64,000 nucleotides of DNA from Gavia stellata (lineage: Eukaryota > Chordata > Aves > Gaviiformes > Gaviidae): the NCBI RefSeq assembly GCF_030936135.1, contig NC_082596.1, forward strand, positions 15,538,155-15,602,154, given 5' to 3'. Below the pieces are notes generated by a model. The model was not told the DNA's origin and made no database searches. It saw nothing but the letters and a program-made list of their open reading frames with translations. The translations under genes and the position numbers were made by a program. Shown in pieces: positions 36,379-47,869 of the stretch (position 1 is its first letter; every line of letters begins with the position of its first letter).

Positions 36379-36554
36379 CTATCCATTGCAATCTGAATCC
36401 AAATGGTATTGATCACCCTGTCCCCACAGAAGGTATTAATCTGCAGCTTGAAGGTGAAGGAGTTGAATCACCCTCTGTTAAGAACACTAGTACTCCAAAA
36501 GGGCCTGAGTCAAAAGAGACACCCAAGAGGCAAGTGGAGCCAGAAATATCTAAG
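36379..36554 (+). CDS. SAMD12: SAMD12 coding exon 2 (N-terminal linker)
   Basis: The acceptor is a pyrimidine run ending TTTTTTTCCCAG at 36378; the donor is AAG followed by GTAGGT at 36555. The exon is 176 bases: two bases finishing codon 5, then 58 codons (residues 6-63). It enters in phase 1 and leaves in phase 0. Recognisable pieces are NPNGIDHP, EGINLQLEGEGVES, and a lysine/proline-rich stretch with KGPESKETPKR. The region looks hydrophilic and probably disordered, with no transmembrane segment. It corresponds to the human SAMD12 linker before the SAM domain, with moderate divergence typical of such linkers. A longer open frame starting at 36309 is only read-through from the intron. Confidence 0.93.
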
Positions 36555-38544
36555 GTAGGTAGGACTGGGTTATTTATTTTGGTGAGTCTTAAAGAATCCA
36601 GGCTTCTTGAAGTCCTGCCTACTGCTTAAAAAGCATTTATCATCCTGTTAAAGACATACAAAAGTGCAAAAGTAACAGTCTGAGGAAGCGGGTGTTACAG
36701 AATCAAGGTATTGCCATGGAGTTTTAGCCCACACACACCTTGGACATTGCACTATTTTATTTTTCTCTAAATGAAGATAATTAAAATAATGGAATCTCTT
36801 TTTCAGGCACTGTGGAGACTGTTTTTCCAAATGACTTGGGTAACAACCAGAATGGGAATAGATATGTTTTTCTTGAGTGTTTTTTGTTTGCTTGTTTATT
36901 TTTTCTGGGGCAGGTAAAGGAAGAGAAAGGTTCTATGGATATATGAATATACGGATTTTTATATGGGTGACTGAGTTTAATAAACTCTTAACTAATTTTA
37001 GGTAAAATACCAGGTCAATTCTTCTGTGTCTGGTATGTCAGTGAATAAACATACTTCAGAGGTGAATTCCTAAAGATAAGTGTCTATTCTCATTCATAAG
37101 CTGCTGTTTCTTGTTTGTGTGCGACAGACATGACTACCAAGTGCAGGTGAGTGTGTGTGCTCCAGACATTTTGGGTATAGGACAATAATTTGTCATATTA
37201 GTAACTAGAACGAAAAATAAGAGAACGTTTAAAAAAAAAAAATTGGGAGACATTCTTTAAAAACCTTATCAGTCTTCTTGATCTTTAAAGGCCTAAACCC
37301 AGGGTTTTCAGGGTGATTTCTGCAGAGTGGAAAATTGAGTTTTTACTGAATCTGACACTTTGGGAGTTAATAGAGCAAATAAAATGCATGTGCTTTTTTA
37401 AAGGTCCAAAAGAGGGAATAAGAATTAATCCAATGACTGAACAAATAAGAGTATTTCCTACTGTCATCAGTACAATAAATTTAACAAATAATACGCATAA
37501 AGTTGTGATGTATTTCCTTTTTAGAATAAAATAGCATTAAACATTTTGAGCAGTAGCCTTGACAATAAAGGTTTGGTGTGAATTCTCCATTCTGATTTTT
37601 ATCTAAAACATCTCATTTTAAATGAGTACAATTTAAACTAATTTCATTTTGTCTTAAGCCATTGAACTAGATCCAGTACAGTTTGGCATTGATCAAAATC
37701 ACTACTACTTGCAGTCTGTTTTGTGGCCAATTATCAAGCATGTTGCTGATTTCTCTTGAACTCTTGGAGAACAGGTTTGTGCTTATTGCTTTGAATCATC
37801 CGTTTGGTAACAAGATCACCAAATTTGGATGGGCTTTGAGACAAAGCTCGGCTAATAATGCATTTACCCAGCTTTTTGCAGAAAAAGGCAAGCTAACCCT
37901 GCCTGTGTTTCAACATCACTATATGAAAATCTGCCCTGTATTGAAAGCTAAGGAGGTATGTTAAGCTCAGAGGAGATCTTACAAGCTTGGACATGAAGAA
38001 GCTAAATGACACAATGGGGCTTCCACTTGACAATGGGCTCGCTAAACATTTTGCTTGAGGAATAAGCTTGGCATAATAGTATCAAGCTAATGAAGTGGAC
38101 TCGTTTTTTGAATGTATTGCTGCCTTGTTAGTAACTTTGGTTTTTATGCGTGGTATTAACTTAGTGACGTTTTTCATCTGGATTCATATGGTATAGCCTG
38201 AGGAGGCTTGTCTTTTCTGGCTTGTTCTGCCTTAAATTTAAAAATCATGTTGCTTTATCCTCTAAAATGTGAATATAGAGTTGGGTTTGTAACTTGTGTG
38301 GCTTTAGGAGTTGAATTAAGCTGTCATTATGAAACTTTATCCATGCAATCATATCTGTACAGTAGAAAGATGAGCAGGAATAGAGGAAAGTATTGTAAAT
38401 AAAACATTGTGGGCAGATCCATTTGTTTTATATTTCCTCATTGCTCAGTCGTTTTTAAAAAGTTTTCTTTGCCATCCTATGTATTCAAATAATGTTAATA
38501 CATACCTCATATCCGCAGTAGTGAGACTTATATGGTACAAAGCA

Positions 38545-38560
38545 ATGCAATGCATTGCAT
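38545..38560. repeat. 16-base perfect palindrome
   Basis: ATGCAATGCATTGCAT is its own reverse complement and contains ATTGCAT-type half-sites resembling C/EBP or POU targets. It lies in intron 2; no function is shown. Confidence 0.6.
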
Positions 38561-39165
38561 GCAATTTAAGATGCCTTATAGACCATCTTCTCTGCTTTCA
38601 GCTTTCTAATTTGTCTTCATTGGGACCAATTCTAGCACTTTAAACCCCTGGCTGCTTTAAGGTTTTGCTGTCCAAAGAAACAAACCAAATCTCTTTTCTG
38701 ATGAAGTGTGTCCTTCTTTTTCTGCCCTCAGCTACGGACTTGCAGAACAGTAGTAACTCATGGGCTACACATAGATTTAAAATTCTTTTTTATGTAGCTA
38801 CTGTAATGTAAATAGGGGAGTACAAGTATTTTTCTATATTTGGGATGCAGACAGCAGAAAGTGTAGTGTGAGTGAAGGATCACTCATTTAGAAGTTCCTG
38901 CTGAGTGTGGAATCTAATTTTTATAGGCTGGCTGAGGTAGGATTTTAATGGAAAATTGGGACAGTGATCTTAGTCTCCCTCAACTGGTTCCCTAAGGAAC
39001 CACATTGTTACAAATGTGAGCAAGTCCAGAAAAGGTCAAGATTATTCATGTCTAAACTGATGTGCACAATCCAGTGAGATTGTGATAATGTACAGGCTAT
39101 AATACAAATTAAGAAAATTGTATGACATGTAAAATACTTAGATTTTTGTTTTATACATGTATTTT

Positions 39166-39201
39166 AAAGTGTGTATTTATGTATATAAATATACACACTT
39201 T
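39166..39201. repeat. AT-rich inverted repeat (hairpin potential)
   Basis: AAAGTGTGTATTTAT is followed by a 4-base loop and its reverse complement with a two-base bulge (ATAAATATACACACTTT). The arms are about 15 bases. It could be a palindromic remnant of a small DNA element or a chance AT-rich hairpin. Confidence 0.6.
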
Positions 39202-42200
39202 CTTGGTCAGAAATTGATTTTTCAGTATTCATGGTATAGAAGAAAAATTCAGGCAGTTGAGTGGACACTTACAGAGCAGAAAAATTCATTGGAGAAAGCA
39301 AGGACAGTTTTTAATATACATTTTTAATATAAGTTATTTTTTTAACACCTTCTACATCTAACCTCTGTTGTGTGTGTTTTCTGGAATTCTTATCTTTTTT
39401 CATTAAAATGCTACTTCTGGCTCTTGTGCCGGGTCTGTTTGGTTTTAATATCATAGCTATCGCTAGATAAACACAATGAGTAAGAACATCTGGAGTTACA
39501 GAGTAGAGTTCTGTTAAAAAAAAAAATTAAGTTTTACTGTACTTTTGAAGTCCTGTACTTCTCTGAGTATAGGCTTTAGCAGAAGGCGACCTTCCTACCA
39601 AATCTGGTCTGTCACTTATTAGAAGAAGATTATTTATTCAGGGAGTTTTGATTCCGAAGTAAGGCATGCATATTTGGTGACACACTTTGTCTCATTATGT
39701 GGTAGCAGCAAATAATAAAGGCTTTTTAACGACAACCTCTACAGTTAGACTTTATCTTGTGTAGCAATGGCAGGTTTTTTTATCTGACTTGGAGACAAAT
39801 TAACAGTCCTTTAAAATGTTCATGAAAACGATGAAAAGAAACTGGTAAATGAAGTGAGAAGCTTTTTTATCTTGCCTTCTGTTGATAAGTGCTACGTAGA
39901 CACTAGTAGACTATACTTTTTGTTGCTGTGTAGCTCATTAATTCTTTTGGTTGCTTTTGCTTTCTTTAAAAAGAATGCTTTATTTCAAAATTACTTCGAA
40001 CAACACTGAAGGGCTGATCGAACTCAGTAACAAGAGGACAAGAATTTGTCTCGGCTTATTGGGCCCAGTTCAGGACTAACTGGGGTGGAAGCAGCTCCTG
40101 TGGCTTCCTGGGGAGTTCTGCTCTGCTCGGGAAGTATTTGGTGTGTGTGTCAAGTGTGTGATGAAAAGTCCAAGCACAAAAGAGTGAGGCTTCTGAGTAA
40201 TAAGGTTGTTATAAAATTCTTTTTAGAAATACAAAAGTGTGTTGTCACTTACTAAAAAAAAAAAAAAAAGTCCTGGTACTGTTCTCTAACAAGAGAATAG
40301 AAAAAGTAATTTCTAGAAGAATTCTCCAGGTTTTTTAGTCAGTGGCTTCTGCTTCACAGTGTTTATCCTTTTTGGTCAAGCTTATAAAATGAGTTGGATG
40401 AGAAAGACAGTATTTGCCAAGCAGGGGTCCTGGCAATGAGTATGATGTAACATATGCATTCATCAGCATAGCTGCTTGGTATGCTAAGACCATTTCATTT
40501 CCCCCACTTTTATTTTTTTCTTTTTTTTGCAATTGGTTGAGAAACACCAGTGGCCGCTGAACTGGGGCAATGAGGCTTTAGCGTTTTGCTTTGTCTTCCA
40601 ACTATCCCCCTCTTGTGAAACTTCTGCTGGCCACAGTATATGTGAACAAGAACCCAGATTGGACTGGCTAAAGTTAAACGTTTCGCCTGTTGAAGTGGAG
40701 GTTCAGCATAAGCCCAGCTGGGCTGTTCTACTTTTCCAGATTTTGCTTTAAAATTGTGCAGCGGGGTGGGAGGGTCTTTGAATTGCGGACCTCTACGTGT
40801 ATCCCAATGGAGGTGTGGACCCTGGATGGTGAAAAGTTACTATACTGACAGAAAGTTTGCTTTTCTTAGTTGATTTTTGTGGAGAAGTAGTTAACAGATT
40901 ACCAATGTCCACATCAGATTACCACAATGAAAGCCAACAGAGTGATGATTTTTGTGAGTGCGACATTTCTTTTAAATTCTTTTTTCTTTCTCCCCACTCT
41001 TTGACTGCAGTAGTGACAAAACACCATTTATTGCAATGGGTCTTTTTTATGACTAGCAAAACCAGGTACAGTATGTCTGAAGTGGATTTAAAAATATTTG
41101 GTAAATGTTAATATCAGACAGCTGAAATAATTACACTTCAGGGCAATGTGCCTTTCTAATGTCTCATTCTGTGGTTATTAGTAATACACAATAATTAGCG
41201 TGCTCGCTTCTATTTTCATTTTCAGTAGACCTTTTCTTCATGTGTTGTATAGGTAGAAGTATGCATGTTGCCTTGCTTTCAGGTGTCTAAACTGGGGACT
41301 GAAATATTTGGTGTGTATGTATATCTTCCTGTCTCAGCCTGTCATTCATGATTGTGACCTCTTGCTGAAGCCTGAAGTTTGAGAACCATGCAGTGAACAA
41401 ACCTTCTATCCTGAGTGGTGAAACGGGAGTGCTGGGTGACCCTGTACATTTCAAGCAGCTGAGGCTGATGTTTTGTTTATCACTCTGGGGATTTACTGAT
41501 GTAAATGAAGTGCTGGAGTAACCCTACCTGTAGTGCAGAATACAGCTGCTTGGTTCAGAATTTACATTGTCATGAGCCAGTCAAACAAGAAACGTCTCTC
41601 TCCATTGGGATCCTGTAAGCCAGCTTATCACAGGAGGACAAATGCCTGATTCAGAATCCAAGTGTATTCTTGCTGTAGCATGTTTTTTCCCATTGCTATA
41701 TCATCCATTCTTGTTATAAATAGTGTAATATGAAGGCCCACATTTTTGCAGCAAGATTTCTACATTCAGCATAAAAGATCTGGCTTCTCCTATTCATCCT
41801 GTTCGCCCTGACTGCATGCCTGGGGATTCTGAAAGATGATCTGCCCTGACAGTAGCCGTGTGTAAGTGGGAGATCTTGCCTGAGTTAGTTTGTTGTGCTC
41901 TGCCCAGGACAGTGAGGGGAAAAGAAGGGCATCTGCAAAGGATCATTATTCATTTCCTTCTCCTTCTCCCCCCCACCACAAGGTGGGATTATTTTCCTAT
42001 TGTTTCTCTTCTTTCTCCCCATAGGAAGTCAAAATAATTAGCTCAGAGTAATGCTTAGCTCGTTAAATGGGTATAAGTAGAACAGATGAAGTTCACTTAC
42101 AAAGACCACTATTGGTTGACCTTCCAAACTATTTAAAAGGTTCCTTTATGAAATTCATATGTACAAGCATGCTCTGTCTATGACTTCAGTCCATCAGATG

Positions 42201-42899
42201 GTAATAGAAGAGAAATTTCTGTTTGTCAGGCTTTTTACAGTTGGACTTTCACCAAAAAATCAACGATGAAAACATTTTCAGTGGTTGCATGCACACAGTG
42301 CATGCATGTGAAGGATGGTAAGGTGTTGGCCCATGGGAAACAGTGCAGTCTGTTACCCTGTGATGTGCTTGGGGCTGCACAAATGCACAGCAAAGTGGTG
42401 GTTTCCACTGCAGGGAGTGAATACAGTCCTCGTATAGGGCAGACAAGAGCAGATGGTTACAAAGAGGCAGCTGAGGGAGCATAAGGAGGGAAATGTAGTC
42501 TGATCTGGCTCCTGTTGTCCTGTGAAAGCTATCAAGGTGAAATTTGTGTTCTTTCCCATTACACTAGTGTGAAAAGGAGCAGCAATTGCAGTATGTATTA
42601 GCAAACATAAGCAGTAAAAAGCTGTGGTAGTACTCTAGAAATAAGTGGGATGTCTAATACTATAGACACATGTAGACACAGACACATTATTTAAAAGGAT
42701 TTCTACTCTTCGGGGAAAAAGAAATACAGATAAAAAGATGGAGCGGCTTTTAGAGGAAAAAGCAATTTCATACAGCGTGTGGATGCATAATGTACTTATA
42801 GTGCCAGTTCTCCTGCTTGCCTCGTTGTGAAGCTGCTCCACAAAGCCATCCAAACCCTCTGCTTTCACTTTGAAGCTACTTTAAGGGCTTCATAGAGAT

Positions 42900-43210
42900 T
42901 GCTTCAAAAATAAAGCAGTACTTTAATGTCACGGCTGCCTTGATGGGGAAGGAAAAGTATAGAATTGCCCAGTAAAGAAAATAATAGCATTGTGATTAAA
43001 GGGATTACAAAATGTATTATAGATCCAATTTAGCATTTAAAATGGGAAAGCAGTTTAATGCTCCACTGCTGGCACTGCAGGTTCTGCAAACAGTGCATCA
43101 CATCTGAGTTATAACAATAATTTAATTAATCTGCCATGTGTTCGCTGGACACTTCTGACAAAACTGATTAGCAGTTACTGTAGTCCACCGTTCGCTCTAT
43201 AAGTGGGAAC
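42900..43210. promoter_or_regulatory. candidate intronic enhancer
   Basis: A non-repetitive block with several homeodomain-like sites, including TTTAATTAAT (43121-43130), GTGATTAAAGGGATTA and CTGATTAGCAG, lying about 1.4 kb upstream of the candidate cassette exon. The call is motif density only. Confidence 0.25.
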
Positions 43211-44588
43211 TTTTTTCTTTTCCATTTTGAAAAATAACATAATTGCTGAGCACTGGGAGTGAAATGTGTCACAATCACAAAAGGGGTGTGGGACTGTAAT
43301 AGCCTTGATAATGTCTGAAGGGTGTTTCATGTGTTGGCAACCTGTCAAGCTTTCCCTCAGGGCAGAGGTGTACTAAGGAGGGAAGGGATTTCATTGGGAG
43401 AGTCTGGAAAAGGGTGGCTTGGGGCCAAGCGGAGTCTGTTTTCCCCTCAGTTACCATGGGTGGAATTGAGCTTGCTGATGAGGGCAACTTAATTTAAGTG
43501 TCTATATGTAAGCTAGGTGTCTAAACTCCTATTACATTTGGTGGAGATCTAGTCAGCATGCCTAGAGGAATGTAGAGGGGGAACAGACTCCATCTGAAGT
43601 GAGCACTGCTCAGCTGAATCTGTCAACGCTTTGGGGACTGCATTGACACTCTGGTTTAGGTACTCGGATCTTAAACTCATTCTGTCTTCTGCCTTACTAG
43701 CTAACCAGCCTCTGCATTTGATGTTGAAATGGTTATTAATGTCTGACGGAGGTGAAACCTTGTGTTAGGAGACTGTATTTCAGAAGCTGCATTTACTTCA
43801 AAAATCATGCTTTGAACACTTAGGATAGACTAGTCCCATGTATACAGCTACATTCAAGATAATCTTCTGGCAAGCAAATGCTGCTTAATCTGAAAAAAAA
43901 GTCTGTCTTTTGGATTAAAAGGAAGTGATTGGAGCGTGTGTGTTTCATTTTTCTCCTTTCTTTTAATTGTCTTGCACTTCAGAAGCCTATCATTCTTCAC
44001 TAGAAGTGAAATTCTTGCTCTGTGGTTCAGATTTTCCAACTGTAGAAGAATGATGATAATTAGGACCAATTAAAACTGTTGTTTCAGTAGAAAACTGAGA
44101 TTTGGAGTAAATTTGCCACCAAATTTTTTTTTTTTGCGTGTGTATGTATGTAAAATTGATTGTCCAAAAGCTCTGCAATCTGTCCCTTAAAACTGGAAAA
44201 CATTGGCTTGGTCAGGCTGCCTGAGAATAACAAATGCAGCAGCACGTTTGCTACCTGTTCCTCTCTACGGGACACATTCTCCAGCTGTTTTCTGAGGTGG
44301 GTAGTGGTGAAGGCCTCCACTGGTGTTTTGTCAGTGTCATGCCTCTGATTTTGATTGGAAGTATTTGGTGGATGGGGACTAACTTTACTAGAGTGTGCAT
44401 AGTGTTTGGCTCTGAGGGATATCTTGTCACATTTGGGGCCTCTAGTCACTGCAAAAATGCCAACAATAATGACCTCTGAAATCAAGGACGCTTTTCAGTA
44501 TGCTTTCATTTCAAATACTAGTTCTTTTTAGCTATTTCTGAATGTAGACTTCAGCCAGAAGTGTTTCTGTTTTATCTCTATTCCGCAG

Positions 44589-44705
44589 TCAGCTGCAGAT
44601 TATTTTGTAGCTGATGTGCCACTGCAGGGAGCAGGGAAACAACTCCCAAATGTAAAAGCAGACATTTTCTACAATGCCATGTATTATCAGTGGGGCAAGC
44701 AGAAG
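44589..44705 (+). CDS. candidate in-frame cassette exon in SAMD12 intron 2
   Basis: A 117-base open stretch of 39 codons is bounded by a pyrimidine-rich acceptor (TTCTGTTTTATCTCTATTCCGCAG, ending 44588) and a near-perfect donor (CAGAAG followed by GTAAGG at 44706). Both ends are phase 0. Exon 2 ends in phase 0 and exon 3 begins in phase 0, so inclusion adds 39 residues without changing the frame. The peptide begins SAADYFVADVPLQGAG and ends ADIFYNAMYYQWGKQK; it is rich in aromatic residues, with tyrosines at residues 5, 28, 32 and 33 and a tryptophan at 35. Inserted, it would sit between the linker and the SAM domain. I do not recognise the peptide from any family and do not recall it in human SAMD12. 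Alternatives are an exon of an unrelated nested transcript, or chance. The match of both splice sites, open frame and phase makes chance the less likely option. Confidence 0.55.
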
Positions 44706-45737
44706 GTAAGGAGAATGTTGTGTTTAGTGAGAGACAATTCTTCCCTTTCCCTCTTCAATTTTTTTGACCAACTGATCTGTAAGTAGCGTGGGGTTTCCTT
44801 GGCTATGAAGCCATTAAGTGAAACCTAGGCATAGTGATTCAGCCTGCGGTTGGCTTTAAGTGCCTGTGTCCTACTTCTAGTACTTCAGAGCTTGTAGTTG
44901 CATTGATGGGGTGCCTTTATATTGTCACTAACCACTCCGGGCATTTGCAGGGTTAGTTCAAAACTAAGACCGATATCCACATATGATGACTCTTAAACGA
45001 CAACAAATGCTGTACGTTTGCAATGGGGGAGCAGAGGGAGGGAGGGAGGAAGCAGTACAACAATGTTTCTTTAGAATTGGAAATGTCAGTGTTAGTGTGC
45101 AGCCAAGGCCTTCAGCACTCGGAGAAGACAAATGCTGTTGGTGATCAAGAGTGGGATCAAACATCACAAGTAATTTCCCTTTAAGAACATGAATACAATT
45201 CCTTCAACAAGTCCATGGTTTAAGAAGAGAAAAGAGATTACCTTTTGGTTTTAAGCTTATTTTAGCTTTTGAACTGTCTCTTGCTCTGTTCATGCAAACT
45301 TGTGATGTTTTCTTATTCTCAAAGTATACCAGTTGTCATCTTTAGTCTGCCAGCCCTGTGAGACCCTACAGACTGACACATGGCCATCTTCTGCCCACCA
45401 GTTTAATCTTCACTTTAACTGCCAAGCTGATCTTATTATCCCTAGAGCCTCTATCTTTTTTCCCTTCATCCATCCACCTATGGAGAGCAAAGAGTTCACT
45501 GGAGTCAAAAAGTTAGCTATGACCAGTTAAGACTGATGTAGTAGTATTCACTCTTGCTTTGCAAACTGTTGCCTGAAATGGGAGGTGCTGATCCTTGTCC
45601 CTGTGGTGCAGTGCTACCAGAGCCTGCCTATGCCTGATTCGGACTGAATAACCAGCAGAATCTGCTCAGGGCTTCCCACCAGTCTGACTGTGAGTTTGCA
45701 GCAGCAGAAGCTCAACATAGGTTTCAGGAGGCAGCTG

Positions 45738-45812
45738 TGCCCGTCTTTCTTGTGCCCGTCTTTCTTGTGCCCGTCTTTCTTGTGCCCGTCTTTCTTGTGC
45801 CCGTCTTTCTTG
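45738..45812. repeat. 15-bp minisatellite, five perfect units
   Basis: Five identical copies of TGCCCGTCTTTCTTG stand head to tail, with a partial sixth start (TGCCC). On the minus strand one frame reads the five-residue repeat GHKKD, within an 83-codon open frame (45614-45865). The array explains that frame; no gene is proposed. The lack of differences between units suggests recent expansion, so copy number is probably variable. Confidence 0.95.
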
Positions 45813-47850
45813 TGCCCCACAGCAGCTAACAGATGTGATCCTTCTTGCAACCTCAAGAGCTGCAACTAGAGAAAAAAAGAGAAGAAACTAGAGTGTGCAG
45901 CCTGGGCTGTTGGGGAGAGGGAGCAAGGCCACTGTTTTGGGTTATAGGAAACTGTTAAATTGGCCATTTCTCACAACATAAACCTTGCATTTCCTGCTTA
46001 CATGGAGGTCACCACACAACTGCTAGCAGTCATTGACACAGTCTGGAGCAACAATTCTTCCATCTCCTTTACCTCCTAGTTCCTTACTCAGAGATCGTAG
46101 TTATTGCTGGTAGGGGCTGTTCTCAGAAGATGTACTTGGTAGAATGAATATTTCTAATTTTACCAATGTCTAGGAATGAATATTGTGATGGTGCATCAAG
46201 CTGCACTTCTAGGGTTAAATGTGTCCTTGACATGCATATCTAAAAATAGAAAACCTTCAGCTCTGAACAAGGTAGAGTTACGGCACATCTTGAGGCCTTT
46301 TTTTCTATCCTTAACATAGAGAATCTCATAAGTGGGTATTATGTTCTGCCTATTTTCCTTTTTTCTCTAATGTCTGTAAGTGCATCCATCAACTACTGAT
46401 GACTTGGCTGACCTAGACACCCTCTACATTTTTTGCCTTTTTTTTCTTCGCTTTAAACAAAAGCATGACAATAGAGCCTGCATCTAATGGTTTTAGAACT
46501 GCTATTAATTCATCTTTCATTCAAGGCTGATTGCTTTCAATCTTAGCAGTACACTTTAGATTGCGAAGGATTTTGTGAATGTGTTTTCATTATGAAAAGG
46601 TAGATGCGACTGAACTTCAGCATACCTATGCTGATATACAGTCTTTTATCTAAATAAAGCTTATGTATAGGTTTGAAGATGTATTTTTAAATATCGGTAT
46701 CCTTGCTGATTAAATAGAAAAGCTTTTTCTGAAGATTAAGACTATCACAATAGTATGTTCTCTTTCAGATATAAGACTGTCTCAAACTTAATTCTCTTCC
46801 AGTAACTCAGAATTTTTGCTTTTTTTCAGGTTTGTCCTAAAGAAAAAATAACTTAATTGTCAACATTTCAGCATTAGATTGTGATTTGTGAAGTTGAGGA
46901 AAACAGAGAGCGTTATTCCATGTACTAAGCTTTCTTGAAACCTTTATTGTTGACTGTAGAAAAATAATCTGAAAATGAAGTGCTTGTTAAGGTTCATGCT
47001 TATTAAACTGTCAGTACTGTTTTCTTTTTCTGTAGGAAAGGCTACTTTATGGCTTGCAAACTATAGTTAATTGTCCATAGTAACTGGTAGTAGATTATTT
47101 AGGAAAAGTTTTTTTGCCTGAATATCAGCTTCGTTTTCCTTAGCTGTTTTTTCATGTTCCCTTACACTCTGAAATAATTTAGTATTGGAAGGGTTTCATT
47201 TTTAACAGTGTTTTTGAAGGGCTCAGATCAGGTAAGTGTTCAGCATGTTGATTAAACTCTCAAATTCATATAAAATTCAATTAGTTGTATGTGTCCATTA
47301 GAACATATTGCCCCTTCTGCCTTTTTCTGGAAGGAATACAGTGTAAGATACTACCTTTTGTGTTTTGTTTTTTTTTTTCCCTGTTGACTTTTTCTCCCCC
47401 GCACTGGTTTCCAGGTTCCAAAGGACACAAAAATGCTGATAAAAGCCAAAAAGAAGAATAACTGGAAAAGAAGTTGTCTTAGCTTTGGATTCTAAAAAGA
47501 ATACTGTAGAATGCAGTCAGGTTACATGAATAAGCCTGACATTTGGGGAAAAAAAACCCCACCACACCAGAGTGCATCCTATTGTTGTTCTCTGAAATAT
47601 TTTATGCAAATCGCAAATGATTCTAAAAACACAAACTGATGAAACTGCACCTGAAAATTAAATTAGCTGCTCTATATATGGCACAATGATGGCAAATAAA
47701 CCCGGGTCATTGTTAATGCAATTCTTATTTAACTCTTTTCTGCATGTTCGTCATCTTCTTCTTCCCATACTCCTCTCCTATCATTAGGTTTTTGTTCTGG
47801 GTTTGTGGGTTGGTTCCGGCCCCCCTCTTTTTTTTGTTTGGGTTTGTGTG

Positions 47851-47869
47851 TTTTTTTTTTTTTTTTTTT
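47851..47869 (+). repeat. poly-T tract (19 T)
   Basis: Nineteen consecutive Ts follow a T/G-rich stretch. This is a simple homopolymer with no attached recognisable element. Confidence 0.9.

Larger units (their letters stand above)
36555..44588 (+). other. SAMD12: SAMD12 intron 2, part before the candidate cassette exon
   Basis: Intronic, AT-rich sequence. It contains a 36-base imperfect inverted repeat (39166-39201), a 16-base palindrome (38545-38560), a run of 15 As near 40254, and a candidate regulatory block at 42900-43210. No further coding exon is supported. Confidence 0.65.

Noticed and set aside
37128..37146. 19-base microexon-like stretch with CGACAG acceptor and CAG|GTGAGT donor
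   Set aside because: It is not a multiple of three, and candidates this short are expected by chance in introns of this size.
45614..45865. 83-codon minus-strand frame with GHKKD repeats
   Set aside because: The repeats come from the 15-bp minisatellite, whose unit is divisible by three; no conserved flanking sequence or splice context supports a gene.
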